The notes beneath the pieces are model-generated. The model made no database searches, was not told where the DNA came from, and saw nothing but the letters and a program-made list of their open reading frames with translations. A stretch of 47,302 nucleotides of DNA. Origin: Bacillus sp. (in: firmicutes). GTDB taxonomy: Bacteria; Bacillota; Clostridia; Lachnospirales; Lachnospiraceae. This document shows, piece after piece, positions 34,774-43,382 of the stretch (positions within the stretch are counted from its first letter, which is position 1; the number at the start of each line of letters is the position of its first letter). Location: assembly GCA_023666125.1 (NCBI GenBank), contig JAMPCN010000009.1, forward strand, positions 1 through 47,302. Direction: 5' to 3'. The translations under genes were made by a program, and so were the position numbers.

Positions 34774-34959
34774 ATGAATAATATAATTTTGTTTTTGAAT
34801 TCCTTTTTTTCTTATTTGTTATTATTTGTACTGATTATCGCACTTGTTATTATTGCCTGCATCATTGGCGCAAAGTGGCGCAAGAGTAAAGACCAGAAAC
34901 TGGCCGTATCGGGCGGCGCCGAAGTAGAACAGTCGGCTTCCGGAAATGATAATGCATAA
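34774..34959 (+). CDS. Small single-pass membrane protein
   Basis: 61 residues from ATG 34774, chosen because AAAGGACA lies 8 bases upstream; in-frame ATGs at 34714 and 34738 would add an unconserved basic leader. One long hydrophobic stretch (LFLNSFFSYLLLFVLIIALV and on, about residues 5-30), then a KWRKSKDQK basic patch inside and a Ser/Gly/Glu tail. No recognised family. It lies 16 bases before the WYL regulator gene and is probably cotranscribed with it. Confidence 0.6.
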   Translation: MNNIILFLNSFFSYLLLFVLIIALVIIACIIGAKWRKSKDQKLAVSGGAEVEQSASGNDNA

Positions 34960-34974
34960 TATAGAGAGAATTTT

Positions 34975-35967
34975 ATGCCGAAATCATCAAACCAGAAATT
35001 AAAATTATTGTATATTTTGAAAATTTTATCGGAGCAGACGGACGAAGAACATTGTATGAGCGCGCAGAGGCTTATTGAGGAACTGGCGAAGTATGATGTG
35101 AAAGCGGAACGGAAGAGTATTTATGACGATATGAACCAGTTAATGGACTTTGGATATGATATTATTTTAACGAAGTCTAAGGTAAACGGGGGCTATTATC
35201 TGGCGAGCAGGGAGTTTGAACTTGCAGAGTTAAAGCTTTTGGTGGAGGTAGTGCAGTCCTCCAAATTTATTACGCTGAAAAAATCGAGAGAGCTTATCGA
35301 TAAAATTGAAAAACTGGCTTCCAAATCGGAGGCAAAGCAGCTGCAGAGGCAGGTATATGTGGCAAACCGCATTAAAACCGCCAATGAAAGCATTTATTAT
35401 ATTGTGGACGATATCCATAAAGCCATACAGAATAATGAGCAGATTTCTTTTCAATATCTGGAATGGAATCTGGAAAAACAGCTTGTTCCCCGCAAAGAGG
35501 GAAAGCTCTACCGCATAAGTCCGTGGGCGCTTACCTGTAAGGATGAGAATTATTATCTGATTGCGCATGATAAAGAGGAAGATAAAATCAAGCATTTCCG
35601 TGTGGATAAGATGGGAAATATACAGATATTGACGGGGATTAAAAGAGAGGGTGCGTCTCTGTTTGAACGGTTTGATATTGCGGATTATGCGAATAAGACG
35701 TTTGGTATGTTCGGCGGAGTAGAACAAAGCGTTACCATACAATTTAGGAATCAATTAATAGGGGTTGTTATGGATAGATTTGGCAGGGATGTTTCCATTC
35801 GCCAAAGGGATGAAGAACATTTTTCCGTCCGAGTAACGGTGGCTGTCAGCGGTCAGTTTTTCGGATGGCTTACCGGGTTGGGAGATGGGGCATGTCTGAT
35901 AGCGCCGTCGGATATTGTCGGGCAGTATCGGGATTATCTTCGGAATGTCATTCATAATTATCAATAA
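34975..35967 (+). CDS. WYL-domain transcriptional regulator (DeoR/YafY type)
   Basis: 330 residues. N-terminal winged helix: LKLLYILKILSEQTDEE, MSAQRLIEELAKYDVKAERKSI with the recognition helix RKSIYDDMNQL. The middle WYL domain (about 140-225) shows QISFQYLEWN, RKEGKLYRISPWALTCKDENYYLIAHD (the W/Y/L residues) and the HFRVDKM patch that binds nucleic acid or nucleotide ligands. The C-terminal WCX part follows to residue 325. The gene stands immediately before nrdD with a terminator between; it may act locally, but no target is shown. Confidence 0.9.
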   Translation: MPKSSNQKLKLLYILKILSEQTDEEHCMSAQRLIEELAKYDVKAERKSIYDDMNQLMDFGYDIILTKSKVNGGYYLASREFELAELKLLVEVVQSSKFITLKKSRELIDKIEKLASKSEAKQLQRQVYVANRIKTANESIYYIVDDIHKAIQNNEQISFQYLEWNLEKQLVPRKEGKLYRISPWALTCKDENYYLIAHDKEEDKIKHFRVDKMGNIQILTGIKREGASLFERFDIADYANKTFGMFGGVEQSVTIQFRNQLIGVVMDRFGRDVSIRQRDEEHFSVRVTVAVSGQFFGWLTGLGDGACLIAPSDIVGQYRDYLRNVIHNYQ

Positions 35968-35984
35968 AGAAGTGAAAACTTTTG

Positions 35985-36013
35985 GGATATGTCACAAAAC
36001 ATATCCTCTTTTT
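35985..36013 (+). terminator. Terminator after the WYL regulator gene
   Basis: GGATATGT (35985-35992) pairs with ACATATCC (35999-36006), then TCTTTTTTT. Confidence 0.9.
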
Positions 36014-36040
36014 TTGGTTAAATTTATTTTCCGATAGAGA

Positions 36041-36069
36041 TTGACACAGGATAGGTATTAGCATATACT
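36041..36069 (+). promoter_or_regulatory. Sigma-A promoter of nrdDG
   Basis: TTGACA (36041-36046), 17-bp spacer, TATACT (36064-36069), about 84 bp before the nrdD start. Confidence 0.85.
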
Positions 36070-36078
36070 ATTTCTAAA

Positions 36079-36124
36079 CCACAAAATATAGACAAGTTAT
36101 GTCAACGAGAACTATATTTTGTAG
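36079..36124 (+). promoter_or_regulatory. nrdR box: Paired NrdR-like boxes in the nrdD leader
   Basis: CAAAATATAG (36082-36091) and CTATATTTTG (36112-36121) are exact inverted copies of each other, and each differs by one base from the NrdR core CwATATATwG. They are 30 bp apart centre to centre, near the usual three-turn spacing, and lie just after the transcript start (about 36076), where bound NrdR would block RNA polymerase. Confidence 0.75.
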
Positions 36125-36152
36125 TATAGATAATAAGTGAGGGAGAAGTGGT

Positions 36153-38342
36153 ATGAGTAGTCTTTTAGAAGAGACGGGAGCAGTGGATGCGAATTATGGA
36201 GCAGAATATAGGCCGCAAAAGGATGTAAAAGTTATCAAAAAAGACGGCAGCCTGGAAAACTTCAACGTTCAGAAAGTTATCGACGCTGTCGGGAAAAGCG
36301 CTTACCGTGCCTTGACAAAGTTTACGGAAGAAGAAAAAAGGCATATCTGTCAGACAGTAGTGGACCGGGTAAACGAATTGGAGGAAGAACAGATTCCGAT
36401 TCAGATTATGCACAATGTAGTGGAAAGCGCGTTGGAAGAGGTAAAGCCCATTGTAGCGAAAAGTTACAGGGATTATCGGAATTATAAACAGGATTTTGTG
36501 CGCATGATGGATGACGTCTATAAGAAGAGCCAGTCCATTATGTATATCGGGGATAAGGAGAACGCTAATACGGACAGCGCGCTCGTTTCCACGAAAAGAA
36601 GCCTTATTTTTAATCAGTTTAATAAAGAGCTGTATCAGAAATTTTTTATGACGACGGAGGAGATTCAGGCGTGCAGAGACGGCTATCTCTATGTGCATGA
36701 TATGTCGGCGAGAAGGGATACGATGAACTGCTGTCTTTTCAATGTTGCCGAAGTGTTACAGGGCGGCTTTGAAATGGGCAATATCTGGTACAACGAGCCG
36801 AAGACGTTAGACGTTGCCTTTGACGTTATCGGGGATATTGTCTTAAGCGCGGCAAGCCAGCAGTACGGCGGTTTTACCGTGCCGGAAGTGGACAAGATTT
36901 TAGAGCCGTATGCGGAGAAAACCTATCAGAAAAGTCTGGCGAAATACGCCCGTTTCGGACTGGATAAAGAGACTGCCGAGGCGGAGGCGTTAGCGGATGT
37001 GGAACGGGAATTTGAGCAGGGTTTCCAGGGCTGGGAATATAAATTCAATACGGTAGCGAGCAGCCGCGGGGATTATCCGTTCATTACCGTAACGGCGGGC
37101 ATTGGAACGGGCAGATTTGCGAAACTCGCCACGATTATTATGTTAAATGTACGCCGAAAAGGGCAGGGTAAAAAAGAGTGTAAAAAACCGGTGCTTTTCC
37201 CGAAAATAGTCTTTCTCTATGATGAAAACCTGCACGGACCGGGTAAGGAATTAGAAGAAGTCTTTGAAGCGGGCGTGCGCTGTTCGGCAAAGACAATGTA
37301 TCCGGACTGGTTAAGCCTTACCGGCAAAGGATATATTGCGAGCATGTATAAGCAGTACGGAAAGGTAATTTCCCCTATGGGATGCCGCGCTTTTCTCTCT
37401 CCATGGTATGAAAGAGGCGGTATGCACCCTGCCGATGACGAGGATTATCCGGTTTTTGTGGGAAGATTTAATATTGGCGTCGTTTCCCTGCATTTACCGA
37501 TGATTCTGGCAAAGTCGCGTCAGGAAGGGAAAAATTTTTATGACGTGCTGGATTATTACTTGAATTTAATCCGCCAGTTACATATCAGGACCTATGCGTA
37601 TCTGGGTGAGATGCGGGCGTCTACCAATCCGCTGGCTTACTGCGAGGGCGGTTTTTATGGAGGACATTTGCAGCTTCACGATAAGATTAAACCAATTTTA
37701 AAGACCGCTACGGCAAGTTTCGGCATTACGGCGTTTAATGAATTACAGGAGTTATTTAATGGAAAGTCTCTGGTGGAGGACGGACAGTTTGCGCTGGAGG
37801 TCTTAGAGCATATCAATAATAAAATTAACGAGTATAAGGAAGAGGACGGGCATTTATACGCGATTTACGGAACGCCTGCAGAAAATCTCTGCGGTCTGCA
37901 GGTAAAGCAGTTCCGCGCAAAATACGGCATTATAGAGGGGGTTTCCGACAGGGAATATGTCTCCAACAGTTTCCACTGTCATGTGACAGAGGATATTACG
38001 CCGATAGAAAAGCAGGATAAGGAGTACCGTTTCTGGGAATTGGCAAATGGCGGAAAGATTCAGTATGTGAAATATCCGATTGATTATAATGTCGAGGCAA
38101 TCAAGACGTTAATCAGGCGTGCGATGGATATGGGATTTTATGAGGGCGTCAATCTTTCGCTTGCCTACTGCGATGACTGCGGGCATCAGGAACTGGAAAT
38201 GGATGTATGTCCGGTCTGCGGCAGCCGTAACCTGACGAAAATCGATAGAATGAATGGATATCTGGCATATTCGCGCGTGCATGGCGATACGAGGTTGAGT
38301 GACGCTAAGATGGCGGAGATTGCGGAACGAAAAAGTATGTGA
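36153..38342 (+). CDS. nrdD: Anaerobic (class III) ribonucleoside-triphosphate reductase
   Basis: 729 residues. An ATP-cone allosteric domain at about 25-115 (VIKKDGSLENFNVQKVIDAV and on), the catalytic barrel with thiyl Cys region (MNCCLFNVAEVLQGG), and a C-terminal zinc site CDDCGH...CPVCG followed by the glycyl radical loop RMNGYLAY (Gly702). It reduces NTPs to dNTPs without oxygen, needing activation by NrdG, encoded 9 bases downstream. The promoter has paired NrdR-like boxes. Start follows GAGGGAGAAG. The E. coli enzyme is 712 residues, so this is full length. Confidence 0.96.
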   Translation: MSSLLEETGAVDANYGAEYRPQKDVKVIKKDGSLENFNVQKVIDAVGKSAYRALTKFTEEEKRHICQTVVDRVNELEEEQIPIQIMHNVVESALEEVKPIVAKSYRDYRNYKQDFVRMMDDVYKKSQSIMYIGDKENANTDSALVSTKRSLIFNQFNKELYQKFFMTTEEIQACRDGYLYVHDMSARRDTMNCCLFNVAEVLQGGFEMGNIWYNEPKTLDVAFDVIGDIVLSAASQQYGGFTVPEVDKILEPYAEKTYQKSLAKYARFGLDKETAEAEALADVEREFEQGFQGWEYKFNTVASSRGDYPFITVTAGIGTGRFAKLATIIMLNVRRKGQGKKECKKPVLFPKIVFLYDENLHGPGKELEEVFEAGVRCSAKTMYPDWLSLTGKGYIASMYKQYGKVISPMGCRAFLSPWYERGGMHPADDEDYPVFVGRFNIGVVSLHLPMILAKSRQEGKNFYDVLDYYLNLIRQLHIRTYAYLGEMRASTNPLAYCEGGFYGGHLQLHDKIKPILKTATASFGITAFNELQELFNGKSLVEDGQFALEVLEHINNKINEYKEEDGHLYAIYGTPAENLCGLQVKQFRAKYGIIEGVSDREYVSNSFHCHVTEDITPIEKQDKEYRFWELANGGKIQYVKYPIDYNVEAIKTLIRRAMDMGFYEGVNLSLAYCDDCGHQELEMDVCPVCGSRNLTKIDRMNGYLAYSRVHGDTRLSDAKMAEIAERKSM

Positions 38343-38351
38343 GGGAATGGG

Positions 38352-38852
38352 ATGAGGTATCATAATATTACGAAAGATGATATGTTGAATGGAGACGGGC
38401 TGCGGGTGGTTTTGTGGGTCGCGGGCTGTTCCCATTGCTGTAAGGAATGTCAGAATCCTTTGACTTGGGATCCGGACGGCGGGCTGCTGTTTGATGATGA
38501 GGCTAAAAAGGAGATTTATGAGCAGCTCGATAAACCTTATATTTCGGGTATCACTTTTTCGGGCGGCGACCCGTTTCATTCGGCGAACAGGCCGGAGGTC
38601 AGGAATCTGATGGCGGAGATTAAGCAGAAATATCCGGCGAAAACCATCTGGATGTATACCGGGGATATGTGGGAGAATATCATGCAGGACGCCGCGATGA
38701 AGTATATAGACGTTGTGGTGGACGGCGAGTTTATTGTGGCGCAGAAAGATACGACTCTGCGTTGGAAAGGGAGCAAAAATCAGCGGGTGATTGATGTGCA
38801 GGCAACTTTAAAAAAAGAGGACGCTTCCGTTCCGGTATTATATTGTGAATAG
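38352..38852 (+). CDS. nrdG: Anaerobic ribonucleotide reductase activating protein (radical SAM)
   Basis: 166 residues. Radical-SAM cluster motif in VAGCSHCCKECQNPLTW (CxxxCxxC), then the SAM-binding FSGGDPF and the region TIWMYTGDMWENI. It makes the glycyl radical on NrdD. It ends at the TAG at 38850-38852, inside the start of palindromic element copy 2, which lies directly after the stop. Confidence 0.95.
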   Translation: MRYHNITKDDMLNGDGLRVVLWVAGCSHCCKECQNPLTWDPDGGLLFDDEAKKEIYEQLDKPYISGITFSGGDPFHSANRPEVRNLMAEIKQKYPAKTIWMYTGDMWENIMQDAAMKYIDVVVDGEFIVAQKDTTLRWKGSKNQRVIDVQATLKKEDASVPVLYCE

Positions 38853-38917
38853 TGTGAAGAGAAGTTCTAAGACTCACAGCAAAGGCTGTTTTGTCAAGAA
38901 CTTCTAAAGCTTCACAC
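38852..38917. repeat. Palindromic intergenic element, copy 2
   Basis: GTGTGAA (38852-38858) pairs with TTCACAC (38911-38917), GAAGTTCT (38861-38868) with AGAACTTC (38897-38904), and ACAGC (38876-38880) with GCTGT (38885-38889). The first 19 bases equal those of copy 1 at 34055. The inner stem differs by a compensating change from copy 1 (ACACC/GGTGT). Confidence 0.85.
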
Positions 38918-38945
38918 GCGAATTTGTGCCTTTCAGTCACAAATA

Positions 38946-38968
38946 TCGCAGGCTAAGAGAAAGGCATG
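38946..38968. repeat. Shared leader segment, copy A (before dut)
   Basis: TCGCAGGCTAAGAGAAAGGC followed by ATG; nearly the same segment stands before the response-regulator gene at 43646-43667. It provides the ribosome site (GAGAAAGG) for dut, 8 bases before its ATG. Confidence 0.6.
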
Positions 38969-38972
38969 ATAA

Positions 38973-39413
38973 ATGGACATGAAAACGATTAAGATTAAAT
39001 ATTTTACGGACAAAATAGAGAAACTGACGTATATAGACGGTAAATCGGACTGGATTGATTTACGCGCTGCAGAAGATGTTACCCTGCAAAAAGGAGAGTT
39101 TAAGCTGATTCCTCTGGGGGTGGCAATGGAACTTCCGGCAGGGTATGAGGCGCATGTTGTGCCGAGAAGTTCGACTTTTAAGAATTTCGGGATTATACAG
39201 ACCAACCATCAGGGGGTTATCGACGCCTCCTACTGCGGGGATAACGACCAGTGGTTTATGCCGGTTTTAGCGGTTCGTGACACGCAGATTCATGTCAATG
39301 ACAGAATCTGTCAGTTCCGTATCATGAAAAATCAGCCGAAGCTTGTTTTTGACGAAGTGACAAGCCTTGGCAATGCGGACAGGGGAGGGCATGGAAGTAC
39401 CGGAACACGATAA
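38973..39413 (+). CDS. dut: dUTP diphosphatase (dUTPase)
   Basis: 146 residues, one homotrimeric dUTPase unit. Motifs I-V are visible: [21 protein letters not shown], the uridine site [21 protein letters not shown], and the C-terminal arm RGGHGSTG that closes over the substrate. Hydrolyses dUTP to dUMP and pyrophosphate, keeping uracil out of DNA. Next to nrdDG it supplies dUMP for thymidylate synthesis. ATG at 38973 uses GAGAAAGG; a second ATG six bases later is possible. Confidence 0.95.
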   Translation: MDMKTIKIKYFTDKIEKLTYIDGKSDWIDLRAAEDVTLQKGEFKLIPLGVAMELPAGYEAHVVPRSSTFKNFGIIQTNHQGVIDASYCGDNDQWFMPVLAVRDTQIHVNDRICQFRIMKNQPKLVFDEVTSLGNADRGGHGSTGTR

Positions 39414-39416
39414 TTT

Positions 39417-39445
39417 GTATAAAAAGCTTCTTCCAAGACATACTA
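39417..39445 (+). promoter_or_regulatory. Sigma-G/F-type forespore promoter of the SpoVAF/GerA gene
   Basis: GTATA (39417-39421), 17-bp spacer, CATACTA (39439-39445) fits the sigma-G consensus (GHATR, CATnHTA). It lies 31 bp before the GTG start, as expected for a germination protein made in the forespore. Confidence 0.7.
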
Positions 39446-39476
39446 AGAAAAAATGTTTTGGAAGGAGTTTTTATTT

Positions 39477-40907
39477 GTGCAAAGCGAAAATAATGAAACG
39501 AAAATGACAACATCGTTAGAAAAAAACATGAGTTATTTAAAAGAACGATTACAGCCGGATATCAGTTTCGATATTGTATACAGAGTCATAGAAGTAGGCG
39601 GTAAACAGGCGTGCATCTATTTTATAGATGGTTTTTGCAAAGACGATTTGATGATGAAAATGTTACAGTATTTTATCAGCATCAAACCGGAGGATATGCC
39701 GGAGAGCGCGTATGAAATGTCGAAAAAAGCCACGCCTTATGTGGAAATTGATTTAAAGGATAAATGGGATGACATTTTTTATAATATATTATCCGGCGTT
39801 TTCGCTCTTTTTATTGAAGGCTATGACAGATGTGTTTTAATCGATTCCAGGACCTATCCCGCAAGAGGGGTGGAGGAACCGGAGAAAGATAAGACGCTGC
39901 GGGGTTCCAAGGACGGTTTTGTGGAGACGGTTGTTTTCAATACGGCGTTAATCCGACGCAGAATCAGAAGCACTAACCTTCGGATGGAAATGATGAACGC
40001 GGGAAAAAGCTCTAAGACGGACATTGTACTGTGCTATATGGATAACCGGGTGGACCATAAGTTTTTAGATAAAATTAAGAAAAGAATCTCAGAAATCAAG
40101 GTGGATGCGCTGACAATGAATCAGGAGAGCCTTGCGGAGTGCCTTTATCAAAGAAACTGGTTTAACCCGTTCCCGAAATTCAAGTTTACGGAGCGTCCGG
40201 ATACGGCGTCCGCACAGATTTTGGAGGGGGATATCATTATTCTGGTGGACAATTCGCCCTCTGCCATGATTGTGCCGACTTCCATTTTTGATATTGTGGA
40301 GGAGGCGGATGACTATTATTTTCCGCCCATTACGGGTACGTATCTGCGCCTTTCGCGCTTTTTAATCGGTATTTTGACGTATTTGATTACACCGACATTT
40401 TTATTGTTAATGCAAAATCCCGAGTGGATACCGGAGTCGTTTCGCTTTATTATGGTAAAAGAGCCGTCCAATATACCTCTCATTGCGCAGTTTTTGTTAT
40501 TGGAACTTGCCATTGACGGACTCAAGCTGGCGGCAATTAATACGCCGAATATGTTAAGTACGCCTCTTAGTGTGATGGCGGCGCTTGTTTTGGGTGAATT
40601 TTCGGTTCAAAGCGGGTGGTTCAATTCCGAGGTTATGTTATACATGGCCTTCGTCGCCATTGCCAACTATACGCAGTCCAGTTATGAGCTTGGATACGCG
40701 TTGAAATTTATGAGGATTTTAAATCTGATTTTAACGGCAATTTTTGACGTTTACGGTTATGCGGCGGCAATTATTATTTTATTGCTTTCTATTGTCTGCA
40801 ATAAGACGTTATCTGATAAAAGCTATATTTATCCGATTCTGCCCTTAAATCCGAGGCAGCTTGCCAAGCGGTTTTTACGTCTTCGCCTGCCGGAATCCAG
40901 AGAGTGA
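39477..40907 (+). CDS. Spore germination protein, SpoVAF/GerA family
   Basis: 476 residues from GTG 39477, which is 9-10 bases after GGAAGGAG; the ATG at 39453 lies upstream of that site and is unlikely. N-terminal soluble domain (about 1-270) with DIVYRVIEVGGKQACIYFIDGF and TNLRMEMMNAGKSSKTDI, then the GerA core ILEGDIIILVDNSPSAMIVP, and about five membrane segments in a 320-460 region, including PFRFPxx-like VKEPSNIPLIAQ. Closest to SpoVAF by length; the GerKA receptor subunit is the alternative. It sits in the inner spore membrane and acts in germination. A sigma-G-type promoter precedes it. Confidence 0.88.
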   Translation: MQSENNETKMTTSLEKNMSYLKERLQPDISFDIVYRVIEVGGKQACIYFIDGFCKDDLMMKMLQYFISIKPEDMPESAYEMSKKATPYVEIDLKDKWDDIFYNILSGVFALFIEGYDRCVLIDSRTYPARGVEEPEKDKTLRGSKDGFVETVVFNTALIRRRIRSTNLRMEMMNAGKSSKTDIVLCYMDNRVDHKFLDKIKKRISEIKVDALTMNQESLAECLYQRNWFNPFPKFKFTERPDTASAQILEGDIIILVDNSPSAMIVPTSIFDIVEEADDYYFPPITGTYLRLSRFLIGILTYLITPTFLLLMQNPEWIPESFRFIMVKEPSNIPLIAQFLLLELAIDGLKLAAINTPNMLSTPLSVMAALVLGEFSVQSGWFNSEVMLYMAFVAIANYTQSSYELGYALKFMRILNLILTAIFDVYGYAAAIIILLLSIVCNKTLSDKSYIYPILPLNPRQLAKRFLRLRLPESRE

Positions 40908-40950
40908 TAAAAGAGTTTGCCCGCTGCATAAAATGAAACGTGGTTTTTGC

Positions 40951-40979
40951 TTGTCTTTTCCATAAACGGATAGTACAAT
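40951..40979 (+). promoter_or_regulatory. Sigma-A-type promoter of the GH1-ManA fusion gene
   Basis: TTGTCT (40951-40956), 17-bp spacer, TACAAT (40974-40979), 75 bp before the start at 41055. Confidence 0.55.
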
Positions 40980-41054
40980 AGATTCATATGAAAATATTTT
41001 TCTGATATAGAGTACTTTGCTATGGACAGAGGCAAAAAAGGAGATTACGGTTTT

Positions 41055-43364
41055 ATGTTCAGAGACGATTTTGTTTGGGGCGTGGCAAGCAGCGCCTATC
41101 AGATAGAGGGCAGGGATGCGGATGATGGCTATGGTAAGATGATTTGGGATACGTTTACCGAAGAGGGGCATATTTTGGACGGTCAGTCCGCGGCCACAGC
41201 CTGTGATAATATCCACCGCTATCGGGAAGATTATGCGCTGATGCGTCTTCTCGGCATAAAAGCGTACCGCTTTTCCGTCAGTTGGGCGAGATTGATGCCG
41301 GATGGCACGGGCAGGGTAAATGAGAAAGCCATTGCCCTGTACCGGGATATGATTATGGAGATGAAAAAAAACGGGATAGAGCCGTACCTGACAATGTATC
41401 ATTGGGAACTCCCGCAGGCATTGCAGGATAGAGGAGGCTGGCTGAATGAGGAAATCATTCAGTGGTTCGGGGAATATGCAAAGGTGATTGCCGAGAACTT
41501 TTCCGACCTGTGCGAATATTATTTTACGTTAAACGAGCCTCAATGTTTCGTCGGGCTGGGGCATCTTGCGGGCGTACATGCCCCCGGTAAAAAGATGACG
41601 TATGCGGAAACATTTCAGATTGCGCACAATGCGCTGCGCTCGCATGGACAGGCGGTTATCAATTTGAGAAAATATGCGAAAAGACCCGTTAAAATCGGAT
41701 ATGCGCCAACCTGCGGCATGGCTTATCCGGAAACGGAGAGCGAAGCGGATATTGAGGCGGCAAGAAAAGCGTTGTTTTCTTTTGGAAATTCCATGGATAA
41801 CTGGACATGGAATGTGGCATGGTTTTCCGACCCCGTCTTTCTGGGCAGATATCCTGAAGAGGGGCTTAAAAAATTCAAGGAATATCTTCCCGTGATTACG
41901 GACGAGGATATGAAGTTAATCGCGCAGCCTTTGGATTTTATGGGGCAGAATATTTATAACGGTTATGCGGTGCGTGCCGGGAAAGACGGCGAGCCGGAAT
42001 ATGTGGAGAGAAAGCCCGGGCATCCGAAGACAGCCGCGAACTGGCCCGTTACGCCGGAATGTTTTTACTGGGGCGTTAAGTTTTTATATGAGAGATATCA
42101 GAAACCTTTATATATTACGGAAAACGGCATGTCCTGCCACGATATTGTCTCATCCGACGGGCAGGTGCATGACCCGAACAGAATAGAGTTTTTGGATTTA
42201 TATCTATCAGCGTTACAAAGGGCGAATGATGACGGCGCAGACGTCAGGGGATATTTTTTATGGACGTTTTTGGATAATTTTGAATGGGATAAGGGGTATA
42301 CGGAGCGGTTCGGCATTGTGCATGTCGATTTTACCACGCAGAAAAGAATCGCCAAAGATTCCGCATTCTGGTATCAGGATGTTATCAGGACAAACGGGCG
42401 TTCATTAACCGTCAACAATAAAAAACATCCGTTATTATTTATTTCGCCTGTTTTTAAACAAACTATATGGGGCGGAGAGAGACTGGGCAGCGAATGGAAC
42501 TATCAGATTCCGGGCAGTCATACCGGGGAATGCTGGTCGGTCAGCGCGCATCCAAACGGCGACTGCCTGATAAAAGAGGGGGAATATGCCGGATACAGGT
42601 TATCCGAATTGTGGAAAGTAAAACCCGAACTATTTGGCAATAAAACGGCTGACGGCTTTCCGCTTCTTGTCAAGATAATAGACGCCAAAGAGGATTTGAG
42701 CGTGCAGGTGCATCCGGACGACGGCTATGCTAAGAAAGAAGAAAACGGCGCGTCGGGCAAGACCGAGTGTTGGTATGTTCTGGACTGTAAAGAGGATTCT
42801 GCGCTTATCATAGGGCATCATGCCAAGACAAAAGAAGAGTTTGGGGCGATGGCAAAAGCAGGGAAATGGAAAGAACTGCTGCGTGAAATTCCGGTGCAGA
42901 AGGGCGATTTTATCCAGAATGAGCCGGGAACTTTACATGCCGTAAAAGGCGGCATCATGCTTTTGGAAATACAGCAAAGCAGCGATATTACATACAGGGT
43001 ATACGATTATGACCGCCTGGAGAACGGCAGGGCAAGAGAGCTTCATTTTGAAAAGGGAATGGATGTTATCGCTATTCCGTCTGCTTCCGTGGAAAGCAAT
43101 ATGGTAAAGACCCAAAACCTGCCCAAGAATAAGATGAATCTTTTGATTTCATGCGATTATTATAACGTCTGGAAGTTAGATATTACGGAACGTTTTTGTA
43201 TGAAGCAGGAACAGCCGTTTCTGATTATGAACGTGATAGAGGGAGACGGATTGCTAAACGGGCAGATGATTCGCAAGGGGGATAACCTGATTTTGCCCTG
43301 CGGCTATGGAGATATTTGCTTACAGGGAGATATGCAGATAATTGTTTCTGCATGTCATTCCTGA
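41055..43364 (+). CDS. Fusion of GH1 beta-glycosidase and type I mannose-6-phosphate isomerase
   Basis: 769 residues from ATG 41055 (AAAGGAG about 11 bases upstream; ATG 41022 lies before that site). Residues 1 to about 450 are a whole GH1 enzyme: FVWGVASSAYQIEG, acid/base Glu161 in FTLNEP, nucleophile Glu356 in ITENG, and NFEWDKGYTERFGIVHVDF, the pattern of plain rather than 6-phospho-beta-glycosidases. After about 8 linker residues, about 457-769 form a whole ManA (B. subtilis ManA is about 315): TIWGG, zinc ligands in SVQVHPDD and KTECWYVLD, and PGTLHAVKGG. Both are cytoplasmic and have intact active sites. A beta-mannoside split would give mannose, which after phosphorylation is the ManA substrate; that link is inference. 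A single continuous frame with no junction anomaly. Confidence 0.88.
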   Translation: MFRDDFVWGVASSAYQIEGRDADDGYGKMIWDTFTEEGHILDGQSAATACDNIHRYREDYALMRLLGIKAYRFSVSWARLMPDGTGRVNEKAIALYRDMIMEMKKNGIEPYLTMYHWELPQALQDRGGWLNEEIIQWFGEYAKVIAENFSDLCEYYFTLNEPQCFVGLGHLAGVHAPGKKMTYAETFQIAHNALRSHGQAVINLRKYAKRPVKIGYAPTCGMAYPETESEADIEAARKALFSFGNSMDNWTWNVAWFSDPVFLGRYPEEGLKKFKEYLPVITDEDMKLIAQPLDFMGQNIYNGYAVRAGKDGEPEYVERKPGHPKTAANWPVTPECFYWGVKFLYERYQKPLYITENGMSCHDIVSSDGQVHDPNRIEFLDLYLSALQRANDDGADVRGYFLWTFLDNFEWDKGYTERFGIVHVDFTTQKRIAKDSAFWYQDVIRTNGRSLTVNNKKHPLLFISPVFKQTIWGGERLGSEWNYQIPGSHTGECWSVSAHPNGDCLIKEGEYAGYRLSELWKVKPELFGNKTADGFPLLVKIIDAKEDLSVQVHPDDGYAKKEENGASGKTECWYVLDCKEDSALIIGHHAKTKEEFGAMAKAGKWKELLREIPVQKGDFIQNEPGTLHAVKGGIMLLEIQQSSDITYRVYDYDRLENGRARELHFEKGMDVIAIPSASVESNMVKTQNLPKNKMNLLISCDYYNVWKLDITERFCMKQEQPFLIMNVIEGDGLLNGQMIRKGDNLILPCGYGDICLQGDMQIIVSACHS

Positions 43365-43382
43365 ATTTGATACTATATTGTT

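Noticed and set aside
41022-41054. Longer start for the GH1-ManA fusion
   Set aside because: The AAAGGAG site lies inside this stretch and serves the ATG at 41055; GH1 proteins normally begin near the FVWGVA motif.
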